This document shows positions 1 to 9,587 of a DNA stretch of 21,623 nucleotides, in pieces (position 1 is the first letter of the stretch; every line of letters starts with the position of its first letter). The notes under the pieces were generated by a model. The model made no database searches. It was given only the letters and a program-made list of their open reading frames with translations, and was not told the origin of the DNA. The translations under genes were made by a program, and so were the position numbers. Where the stretch lies: positions 1 to 21,623 of the forward strand of contig MU266695.1 of assembly GCA_021014945.1 (NCBI GenBank), written 5' to 3'. The DNA is from Leucogyrophana mollusca (Eukaryota > Basidiomycota > Agaricomycetes > Boletales).

Positions 1-2396
1 CTTGGTTGTAGCCCAGCGTATCCATCCCAACGAACAACCAGGCCAGTCGACCGATCTCTATTGTGTGTTCCGTCGAGGTCTGGGGTGTTGTGTTTTGTGT
101 TTGTTTCTAGCACAGAGCAACATCAAGATCGACACCGCGTGGATGGCCTGCTCAAGCCAGAGTCCCTTGTCCCTACTATCGTAAGCTATGCCGCGGCCAT
201 GGTTTCTTAACTCTGACAATTTTGGTGACAGAACACATTCTCGTCACGCCTGTCTCAATTCAATTTCGACTTCTTCGTCATGATTGTGGTGGACCTCCTG
301 CACGAATTTGAACTGGGTGTTTGGAAATCCCTATTGACACACTTGGTCCGCATTCTCCATGCGTGTGGGCCTCATGCGGTCCTCGAGTTCAATAAACGGT
401 ACGTTTTTTTAGCGAGCCGCTGCAACGTCACACTTACACACAGCCCGGTAGATTTCGCGATGTGGCCCCTTTTGGTCGATCAACAATTTGGCGCTTTGCG
501 CGTAATGTCGCTGACATGTCAAAGCTTGCTGCGCGAGATTTTGAAGATATTTTACAGGTATCCATGACTTAATACCCGTCCTTTTGTGCAACAAACTGAT
601 CTTTTGGTTACAAATCAGTGCTGCATACCCTGTTTTGACGGCCTTTTTCCAGCGCCCCACAATGACACTATCCTGGAACTACTCTATGTTATGGCATACT
701 GGCATTCCCTCGCCAAACTACGCATGCATACCGACTCGTCACTCAAGTTACTCGAACTTGCTACTACATTATTGGGGCAACGAATCCGCTTCTTCGCTGA
801 GGACACCTCCAAGCATTTCCGTACCATTGAGACTGATAAAGAATATCGTGCACGTATGCGAGCCACGCAACGGCGTTGTGAGAAGGCTGCAGGCACGGTG
901 AGTAGCAATCCAGGTCCAGCTCTGAGTGATGCTGGTCCTTCGAGCAATGCCGAACCAAGTGGTCAACCTCCAGCGACTTCCGTGGCTTCTATGGGCAGTA
1001 AACAACCCCGATCATTTAGTCTCCAGACATCCAAGCTTCACGCACTTGGAGATTACGTGCGGCAGATAAGACAGTTCGGAACCACTGACTCTTTTAGCAC
1101 TCAGGCGGTGAGTCACGTACCTGTGTGTTAGGGTTAGCCCTGATCAAATGTAGGGCGAGCTGCAACATCGAGTTGTCAAAGGCTGGAATGACCGCACGAA
1201 CCAAAACAATGCTGTCCCTCAGATTGTCAAAATTGATGTCCGAGAAGCTGTCCACAATCGGATGTCCAATGCGATCCTGGCTGCGGAAACGGAGGGAGAC
1301 TCACAAGACGTCACGGGCATCAATTACATTGACACAGATCTGCAACAGCATCATCATATTGGTGAGGACGAGTCAGGTTCAAAGATCTGGCTCGGAGATT
1401 GGCTTCATCAGCGTCGCGAAGATCCTGCCTATCATGTTTGTTCACGTTGCTAGCAGGTCTCCGATGCTGACATTTGTGCTTCTACAGGACTTCTTGCCGA
1501 AGTTGAAAGCCCATCTCCTTGCACAGTTGCGAGGTATTCCGATGGCTGGTGATGAAATTGAATTCACGCGCAACGAGCTGAATGAAATCAACATTCAATT
1601 TGGGCATATCTTTCCTCACGCAACTGCTCGATTTCATTACACGTCGTACGATGTTCATCGTGAGCAAGATACCATCAATGTCAATGGACAACGGCGATAT
1701 ATCATGTTGCGCTCCAACAAGGACACTGCAGATGGTGAGCTAGCTTACCCGTATTGGTATGCTAAAGTCCTTGGCATATATCACGCCAATGTATTCTACA
1801 AAAATGAGCGGAAGCCGCATCGTATGGAGTTCCTATGGGTCCGGTGGTTTGGATGTGACCCCAAATGGACAAGCGGTGCGAGTGCACTGCGCCTGGACCG
1901 GATTGGCTTTATCCCCGCGGGGAACACTGCAGAATTTGGGCCCGCATTCGGTTTTGTTGACCCCCAGCATATCTTACGAGCATGTCATATTATCCCAGCA
2001 TATTCTCAAGGGCGGACAACAAAGCTTCTTGGACGTTCTGGTGCTCGTGATCTGCCGGATGGCGACTGGCTCAATTACTATGTCATGCGGTAAATGTCTA
2101 ACATTTTTGTTTACGGAAACACAGTCACTAAAAGGGATTGCAGGTTTGTGGATAGAGATATGATGATGCGCTACACAGGCCTTGGTGTTGGGCATATGAA
2201 CGAAGCAGGCTTTCCGACCGAGAGGGGCAAACTTCCAGTGGTTGGGGAGGAAGGTGATATTCCTATTGCTATATCACAGGATGGTCTTGTCGAAGAGGAG
2301 GGTGTCTCAGAGCATGGGTATTTACATGAAGATAGAGATACAGAGGGCGAGGATGAGGATGGAGAGGGGTATATGGCAGATCTATATGAATATTAG
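1..2396 (+). CDS. Plavaka-like transposase, 5'-partial (multi-exon)
   Basis: Partial gene for a KDZ-superfamily (Plavaka type) DNA transposase, which would act in the nucleus on its own element. Proposed exons: 111-180, 232-398, 452-557, 619-1107, 1154-1435, 1488-2089 and 2144-2396 (stop TAG). All junctions are GT-AG and phases agree. Frame 1 is open from base 1 to 180, so the exon limits before 111 are unresolved. Family signatures as I recall them: LLKPESLVPTI, then DLLHEFELGVWK (from 289), KLAARDFEDILQ across an exon end, the LYVMAYWHSLAKLRMHTD stretch, RRREDPAYH-like QRREDPAYH, and WVRWFG near 1840. The C-terminus is acidic (EGEDEDGEG). About 656 codons are visible from base 111. The N-terminal part is off the window. 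No frameshift or internal stop is seen in the spliced frame, so this copy may be fairly young. I could not identify terminal inverted repeats. Confidence 0.8.
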
Positions 2397-2566
2397 CATG
2401 CTACATGAACCACGTGACAGATGTAAATCACGTCTGTGGCCAGAACATTTGTTGATCTGTCAAAACATACCATAATAATCGTTAAGAAGTTCACATCCCC
2501 ATCAAGCAACTCTACCCCCACAACCATCAACTCTCACGTACACACCATCGATTGTGTTTGATTAAC
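2397..2566. other. Short spacer between transposase and DUF6698-like gene
   Basis: Only 170 bp separate the transposase stop codon from the next ATG. The spacer must hold the 3' end of one gene and the promoter of the next. It contains a weak inverted repeat around 2409-2440 (ACAGA pairing with TCTGT, near a CACGTG) and a C/A-rich leader (2493-2560) just before the ATG. No terminal inverted repeat of a transposon was recognised. Confidence 0.4.
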
Positions 2567-4147
2567 ATGCGTTCTCAGGCTCGACGCTCCAGATCCAATG
2601 AGTCTGACAATGACATTTTCTCACAGCCTATCTCTACTGCCAGTCAACAGAAGAAAACCCCCAAGAATGCAAACAAAAGACGTCGCCACGAAGACAGCTC
2701 AGATGAAGATGAAGATGAACAAGTACAAGAACATCGGTTTTAATATTTCTCGTATACTTAAATTAGCTGCTCATTGACCGACTCTGAGCAGTGCCAAGAA
2801 AACTGTGACCGAGCCAACTGTGACATCACATGTCATAGATGCTGCATATATCCTCCACAATGGTCGAATAACAGGACGGTGGGTGGACATGTGGCATCGT
2901 AACCGTACTGTTCTCGAAAAGGGAATCGAGCGAGAAAATGACCGGAATGGCATGCGGAAAGTGTATACTCAGAAGTAAGTGCATCATGATATATCCTCGC
3001 CCAATAGCTTCCTGGTTGCAGCCATCAATGACATATTATCTAGGGAAGAGGACCTTTTCGATATATTCAAGGAATTGGTTCATATTGCCCCAAAATTGCT
3101 CGATGAGGTGGAAGCCATTGGCTCGAAAGGATGCGCTGATGTTGGCGCGCTGGTATTTGTTCTTCCAGCATCCAATTTTCACCGAACTTACACATGTCTT
3201 CAGCTCGACAAGGCCGTGAAGAGTACACGGGCTGAGGATGTGAATACAATCAAACAGAAAATCAATCAGTGGCGTGTTTTCGATCCTCCCTTTAAACCTG
3301 CTGAGCGCCAATCACTCGGATTCAACCACCCCATCTGTGGCAAACTTCTGTGTCCTGTCAACATGGACTGGAATGATGCAAGGTGTGTTCGAAAATGCTC
3401 GGAAAGCCGCACTTTTAAGTAGTTTTTCACCAGTGTTCGAGATGGTCTCTGTGATGGCACCATCAAGGCCATGCCAGCTGATTTCCCTCACTTCCTCTAT
3501 GAGGGTGAAGTACCCGACCCTGAAGATTTGTTCGATGGATGGCTAAAAGGCGATCTACTCGTCTGTGTTGGTACCCGCTGCCTCGCCCAACAATTATATT
3601 TTATTAACTATCTACTTTAGGCTTATCTTCATGTTTTCATATCTCCGAGGTCAGCCATCAACGGCAGTGCCAGCACAAATTCGACACGCGTTGGGAATGC
3701 AGGAAACCATGGTATAACAACGGTCAGCGTGGCTTCTATCGCATACGTGGCAACAATTGTAAGCGTGCGTAGCTGTCGTGGCTTCATAAACACTCACACT
3801 GCTTTGTTAGGTACGCTTTGTTCTCTCGTCTCAACAGAATTGCAACAGGGGCAGATCTCCTGGAAACTGGGGTCATTCCGCCTTCTATTATAACATCATT
3901 GACGTTGCATACCGTGTTCTCGAAAAAGACCAGCTTTCCGGTCTATTGGAATGGTGGAATGAGTGAGTGGCCATATTCGAGTCTCGTCATCCCAGCTGAT
4001 CTCAGGTTTGTTAGTGAAATCTTTTCTGGGATTTCATATGACGACAACAGCGAGGAAGACGAGAATTCGGTGGTGGGGAAAATGAAGGCTCAGGCCGCGA
4101 AGAGAGCTGCCGGCGCCGCCGTGTTTTCTGATGCAACGAATGAATAG
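2567..4147 (+). CDS. DUF6698-like protein (multi-exon, function unknown)
   Basis: Hypothetical protein resembling the agaricomycete DUF6698 family; biochemical function unknown. Proposed exons: 2567-2736, 2792-2974, 3008-3382 (or starting at 3044, same phase), 3434-3566 (or ending at 3560), 3621-3758, 3811-3962, 4006-4147 (stop TAG). All phases join. The N-terminus is basic and acidic low complexity (KKTPKNANKRRRHE, then DSSDEDEDE), which could be a nuclear localisation region. The family-like core includes GKLLCPVNMDW (near 3340), DFPHFLYEGEVPDPEDLFDGWLKGDLL split across lines of the exon at 3434-3566, the SIAYVATIVRFVLSS junction across the intron at 3759-3810, and FYYNIIDVAYRVLE. It ends with WWNEFVSEIF and an acidic/basic tail. 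Exon limits were chosen by phase, GT-AG sites and remembered family pattern. No internal stop in the spliced frame. It may be an independent gene or a passenger of the adjacent element. Confidence 0.65.
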
Positions 4148-6357
4148 GAATCCATATACCTTACCAATGAAATATATCTATCTTTCACGTTGTTTGCCAT
4201 TGACCTGTGATCAGATGGAATAGTAATTTCATTGCTTTCGTGGTCTGAATGCGGTTTGGATGTAGTGGGATGGCAAACTCGCCAACAACGCTCACATTAC
4301 GCCGCCATCCCGATACATATTGTCAAGCGTCGTAATTATCGTGAAAGTGGGCCATTACCTTGTAATCCATCGAACAAACGCCATCTAGACAAGATAAGCG
4401 CTTGCCATCAGATGGGGGCAGTTACAAGCGTATATGAGACTTACAATGTGCTGACAATCCGACCGTAATTCTCGATGCTTTTTGCTGATGTAGAAGTCCT
4501 GGGTAGACTCGCAAGCTATGGGAGCTGGATGATACTGTAAGGTCCGATAACTATTCCGAACCCTTGCTGTGATGGGGACCACCGTGACAGGATACATAGT
4601 CGGTTCGAGCTTGAATGCAGTCCGGTGAGCTTGGAGAGTGTTAATAAATGAGACTTGGACACCATCACTGTTCGACGATAGAGTTCGGAGTTTAAATTGG
4701 TGCCTTCCAACCCCGCTCGAATCAACACTTCACATCGCAATATTAGTGGGGCAGGTTAGGTGCTCTCACATGAACATACATGATGTTAGGATATCCCGCA
4801 CCCAGAAGGTCTCGTCGTATGCTCCACTGGCGACGTGTGCTCTATCTAGCGAGCACACTAAACTCCAGACCAGGTCGCTATTTTCCATTCACTCCCAGGC
4901 CCGCGCTCCACGGTTGTACTTTGTTGTGCGTCGACGATGCAGCACGATGAAACGGTTGTTTGGGACGAAGCCCGCTTAAAGCATAAGTAGTCGTAGCTTC
5001 GTTGATTTTGATTTCACGCGCCTTTTCCCGTTCACCGCATCCCAATCAACTAGTGACCCGCCTTCTAAACCATCCACGATTTGCCTGCCGTCTGGAGATA
5101 TCACCGCAGCTTATACATCGGCTTCATGGTGCGCTGTCCATTCATTTTATGATTCGAGTTCCGCACCATTATGATCACCGAGGACGAAACAAACATCCTA
5201 GGGTGAGTGATATACATAACGTCGGAGGACGGCCATCGCGTAGTGGAATCCTTCGAAGTTTGCTCACAGCGTTCTGGAGGTGGCCTCCCCGGTTGCTTTG
5301 TCGTACCGAAGCCGATATTCAGTGTACCCGCACGTTTGTGAGCGGTGGTGTATTCTTCAAACACCACACTCGCAGACATCCTCAAATTTTTCTTTCTTGC
5401 GTTATGCATCGACACGCTGATGGACAAGGTCTAGAACCCACGGATTCAAGGTAACATCCCCGGCAATCATGCACGTGGAAAACCAGTTCTTCAGGGGTAT
5501 ACAGCGGCTTGCCCAAGGGTGTCAACCACCATTGGAAACATGTCTGGTCCCGTTCAATGCGATTATACCTGGCAAGATATCGAATATAACCTCCTATAGC
5601 GCCTATGACGTCCCCCATCATACGTCACTTTCAACACAACGATCAAGAGAAATCAGTATGATGTTGTCTAGATGGCCAGCATCGTGGTGAGTACTGTCGA
5701 ACAGGCGATCACACAAAACAACCTACGTTGCCATGTATGCTCAGCTCCGTGCACGACGTCACACGATACACACATCCCTCGCCAAGCCTCGCAGAACGCG
5801 TCCGTTAATATCCGCTTACATTGCCCCTGTACCACACGCTTCCAATGTGGCGTACCACGGGTTCAAACACGAGGATTCTCGAAATCACAAAGTGTTTTTG
5901 TACCGGGGACTCTCGACGTACCTTCTACTGATTGGGAAACTAGGCCTTGAATTTCAGCATCTCTCCGCCATCATAGTTGAAGGCATCAGTCTGAGGGTGA
6001 AACTCGTTAGTTCGTCGAACACTTGTTGCTTGCTGACTCCTGAGTCATGAGATTGAGAACACGATGCACGTGATCTCGGAGGCAGACGCGCTAACGTATT
6101 CATCTCGCTAACCCGGCCGATGTGCCTTCTTCGGTATTTCGGCATAAGTATGTAAATCGGGAATAACCAGTGGTTGGCAGCCAACCCCAAGCCCCGGATG
6201 CCACGGAAAAGCCATGAAGAGTCGGTGGGGTTAAATATTGAGGGTGTCGGTCTCAGGCTAAGTCCTAGCACCAGACCACTTTACTTCCACCATTGTGAGT
6301 CACAGCTCAACCTTTAGCACTTTCTACTTCCACTTACTGACTCAAGTCGGAGAACAG
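4148..6357. other. Intergenic stretch without a supportable gene
   Basis: About 2.2 kb with several short overlapping open frames on both strands (for example 5002-5454 plus, 5101-5427 minus, 5382-5621 minus). None has a recognisable domain, and none could be extended by plausible introns into a convincing protein. Isolated GTGAGT-like donors occur (5201, 5689), so a diverged or decayed gene cannot be excluded. The last 200 bp should hold the promoter of the F-box gene: a 15-bp palindrome at 6172-6186 and an AT-rich TTAAATA at 6231-6237. Confidence 0.5.
6231..6237 (+). promoter_or_regulatory. Possible TATA-like element of the F-box gene
   Basis: TTAAATA lies about 120 bp before the chosen ATG at 6358, in otherwise GC-rich sequence. 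The position suits a fungal core promoter, but no other evidence supports it. Confidence 0.3.
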
Positions 6358-7638
6358 ATGCATTCCTGCCTACTCATCCCAGAATTGTCGTGCTTGATAT
6401 TCGAGTCTCTGCATCCGCTGTTAACCCAGGATCCGAAATGCCATCTACAAGATCTCGCAGCTCTCGCTAGGACGTGCCGTTCGTTAAGTGCTTCGGCACT
6501 CGACGTTTTGTGGCACACCCAGGATTCATTGGGCCCCCTTGTACTTTGTATGGGCGACAGTATCGTGGAGGCTACTGAAGATAAGATTGCACGGAATGCA
6601 GCTGTGAGGTTCTGTCAATGTCACTGTGGAGCAAAGAACTGACCAACGGCATCCTCAGCGAGCGCCCGTGACCGGCTCGGATCAAGTGCAGCATACTGAC
6701 ACCATGACAAATAAATTTGGAGATACCTACTACAGAATTGTGAGTGCTCGGCACGTGCTCGCGACGTTAAATTCTGAGATACCGCTGTTTCAGCGATTGA
6801 AACGACAGCCAATTCCCGCCGACTGGGAGCGAGTTCTCCCATATGCTCAGCGAATCAAGATAGTTTCCTCCGCGTCGGGGACGAACCTTTGGCGACCCCG
6901 AGGGCGTTGGGTGTTGGACGATAGTGTCACTACTGCCCTGGCCGCGGCCTTTCCAACCATCCCGCTGCTTCCCCGTCTCTCAAGCCTGGAATACAGTGCC
7001 GTGGCTCCTGCCTCAAATGACGCCTTCGCTAGCCTCGCCTCAGTGTTGCTGAATGGTAATATGACACACCTCCGGATGCACGTCTCGAAAGACCTCGAAC
7101 AGTCGGATGTCGGATCGGTATTGAATGCCCTTCCAGAGAAGTGTCCGTGGATGAAAGATTTGCGGATCGCCCGTAAGAGCTTTTGAACTACTCCTTGTGA
7201 CAAGCAAAGCCTCATGTGTCCACCCCATCAGTCGATATTAAAAACCCTGTTATTTTATCCAAAGTCCCCTCTTGGCTCGCACCATTACGCTTCATCGAGC
7301 ATCTAGACCTCCAGATGCGCTTCGCGGAGGGTGCGCCGGAGTCTCCCTCGCCTGACGACTTCCTTCCCCGCCTGCGTACGCTGCGGCTCACCGGAAAGCG
7401 GACATACTCGATCCCGTTCATCCAGTCGATTCAGTCGCAGCAGCTGGAGGAAATCCGCCTGATTCTCGTCGGGCAGTTGACGGGACGCGCGCTCTCTGCG
7501 CTGTGTACGACCGTGACGTCCAAACCTGGATGGCTGGCGTCGCTGAGGTTCATTAGCCTGTCTGGGGGGGATCCTGTAGGCGAAACGAGTCATGGTGGGG
7601 TGTGCCTGTCTGCTAAGGACTTGTGCGCCTTCGTGTGA
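6358..7638 (+). CDS. F-box protein, short (multi-exon)
   Basis: N-terminal F-box protein, expected to dock a substrate onto an SCF ubiquitin ligase through Skp1. Proposed exons: 6358-6603, 6659-6739, 6794-7172, 7232-7638 (stop TGA). Introns are 55, 54 and 59 nt; the 54-nt intron at 6740-6793 is in frame and stop-free, so reading through is possible. The protein starts MHSCLLIPELSCLIFESL, typical of the large agaricomycete F-box family, followed by the ALARTCRSLSASALDVLW helix that completes the motif (residues about 6-60). The rest has leucine-rich, LRR-like spacing (for example LRFIEHLDLQMRF, LPRLRTLRLTG, WLASLRFISLSG) that probably recognises substrate. About 370 residues in this model, shorter than the 500-600 usual for the family, so the 3' end may be truncated or continue through an unseen intron to the open tail at 7789-7980. 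Confidence 0.72.
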
Positions 7639-7788
7639 CCAGCCGAAAGGATACCCCCTGACTAATGGCAGCCTCATGCTAGCCCAAATAATATTTCTTG
7701 TTCATTTACTTAGCTTATGCCTACTCGCTTGGGGTTTTCGGTTGTGATTGGGTGACTATAATATAGAACGGGTATAATCGTATTTTAG

Positions 7789-7980
7789 TGTTCAGAGCCT
7801 GTATATCACCTTCTTCGTACTGTTCTAATCGCAAGTCAGTTATGTGCAAGGATCGAGTCTTTTGCTGTGGCTCCTAACACGATCGAGGCCATTTTCTCGC
7901 CCTCGGATTACATGGATGCTGACATAGGAGCTAATAAGATTCGAAAGAAGATGTGGGAGGCTACGATCGTCATGGCATGA
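7789..7980 (+). CDS. Exon-like open frame, possible 3' exon of F-box gene or remnant
   Basis: Directly after an acceptor-like TTTTAG (ends 7788) a frame stays open for 63 codons to TGA at 7978-7980. It reads as plausible protein (VYHLLRTVLIASQLCARIES ... ending KKMWEATIVMA) and lacks its own good start near the 5' end. It could be the last exon of the short F-box gene if the apparent stop at 7636-7638 lies in an intron, but the intervening intron would be unusually long for this genome and I could not place a convincing donor. It could equally be a degenerate remnant. No family was recognised. Confidence 0.25.
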   Translation, partial: CSEPVYHLLRTVLIASQLCARIESFAVAPNTIEAIFSPSDYMDADIGANKIRKKMWEATIVMA

Positions 7981-8717
7981 TTGCCCAGTAGCATCGCCGC
8001 GAGTGAAGCTAGTTGGCGTGAGTGTTAAGGTGGCATCAATCTTGCCAAGGTTGTCAACCTCGCGAGGCGTAGAATGTAATCGTCAATCCGGTATCGGGCG
8101 ATAACTTGCGTGAACTGGGAAGGTCGGATTATCGGGTAAACGATGTAAAGTCCTGCCTTCCCAAAGCTAACGCCAATGGGTTTGGAGCACAATGGTGCTG
8201 GTTTTCGGAGGCGCGACACATAGTAGATAGGAGGATGGGCTACAGCACAAGGGTGGAAGCATGCATGCCTGTGCACGGCTAAAGGGATAATTTCCGACAT
8301 ACGTCGAGGGGCACGGTATTCATTTGCGGAAGTGGAGAATATACTGGGGAATTGGCAGTGAACGAAGGATGAGTGGCGGGTCGCTGTCTTAGAGTTCGTG
8401 AGGTGGAAGCGAGGAAACTTGGCGTCACCCACTCAAAAATGGCTGGTTATCTGGTCTCGCGCGTTTGTGCCAGAGGGACAAATTGCACGCTCCAACTTGC
8501 GTTCATCAGAAAGAGCCTGCCATGCAGTGGCAAGTGGGTAACTCAACCCACAGGACCGGAAAGGGGACTAACTCGGCGATAGGTTTCGCTGGCGACGCAG
8601 CGGGCTTCCGTACCGACACACCTTAGTGACGTCCTTTGATGGTGCGAGAACATCCAAACGTCAGAATGACGATTAACATTACCCGACTATACAGTTACTT
8701 GGGGCCCGCTGGACGAA

Positions 8718-8763
8718 ATGTGTGCGGAAGTAGCCCCCTTACAAACCACTTCCGTACACACAT
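8718..8763. repeat. Inverted repeat (hairpin) with 14-bp arms
   Basis: The left arm (8718-8731, ATGTGTGCGGAAGT) is the exact reverse complement of the right arm (8748-8763) except for a 2-nt bulge in the right arm. The loop is 16 nt. It lies in a gene-poor stretch and no terminator or RNA function is evident. Confidence 0.6.
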
Positions 8764-9511
8764 CAAGTACAGGGGTTTAGTGATGACCAGGTTATGTTCA
8801 TGTGTGATCGCCAGGTCACATTGCCGAACGGCCACACTGCAAGTCGTGACTGATGCGAGGAGAAGATGGTTAGGATGAGCCATGACGAGATGATCCTGCC
8901 GCCTTCGTCGTGCGAAGTTATCCATAAGTTCGGTTACTGATAGCGCAGCTGCATTGTGTGGCAGGATGAGTAGTGATGGGACCAGGGCGGTGAGTGATCG
9001 CATCACGGATACGATAGAAACGCAGGCACTGAGCCTCTGCACGTCGCGCCACCGTTGTCAGTGTTTAGAAAGGGGCGATTATAAGGGAGATGTCAAGTGG
9101 AACGAGCAAGGGGGAACGTCAACTTCTCAAGATCTCAGGTTGTGCGTGCGATTGATCTAAGGCCTCGGCTGCAGTGACATGTCTCGCAGCTGAATGGCCT
9201 TTTACACTTGATCGTTGTCAGATGTACGTATTTGAGGACATGTGGAGACCGCGAGGCAGGCGATGGGGCAGATAGCAGACACAAGAGCTGATACATGGGC
9301 GATAACAAAACACACTGAGACACTCACCGCGCTCATCATCGCCATCGTTGAGCTCACAGATGGGCGCTAACGACGAAAATGAGCTCCTTGATGCCGATAA
9401 CGAGGATGGGAAAGAGAAAGCGATGGGGAGAGCAGGACGAATGGTACGATGAGCAGAGAGGTGGCTGTGTTACTTTTTAGGGCGTGTGAATATTGGGGGT
9501 ATACGCCTCCG

Positions 9512-9587
9512 TTAAATAATTGCGATCGCTAATCTACAGCATCTCAACTCCATCTCCTTCAATCCTCTCTCCTCCTTCATCCTTACA
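9512..9587 (+). promoter_or_regulatory. Core promoter and pyrimidine-rich leader of ATP-citrate lyase
   Basis: A TATA-like TTAAATAA (9512-9519) is followed by a CT-rich stretch (about 9548-9580) and the ATG at 9588. CT-rich tracts just before or at the transcription start are common in strongly expressed fungal genes. The transcription start itself cannot be read from sequence. Confidence 0.4.

Larger units (their letters stand above)
7981..9587. other. Intergenic stretch; hairpin and ATP-citrate lyase promoter
   Basis: About 1.6 kb. The largest open frames are on the minus strand (8025-8432 and 8695-9042), without recognisable domains or a splice structure that extends them; I do not call them genes. 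A strong hairpin lies at 8718-8763. The 3' end holds the promoter and leader of the ATP-citrate lyase gene: TTAAATAA at 9512-9519, then a C/T-rich leader from about 9548 to 9587. Confidence 0.5.

Noticed and set aside
2404..2440. Inverted repeat after the transposase as a possible element terminus
   Set aside because: Pairing is short and interrupted, and no matching partner repeat could be sought because the other end is outside the window.
8025..8432. 135-codon minus-strand open frame
   Set aside because: No domain, signal or splice extension recognised; single open frames of this length occur by chance in GC-moderate DNA.
9135..9323. Minus-strand frame with a zinc-finger-like RPFSCETC
   Set aside because: Only one CxxC pair with no matching histidines at zinc-finger spacing, and the frame ends shortly after.
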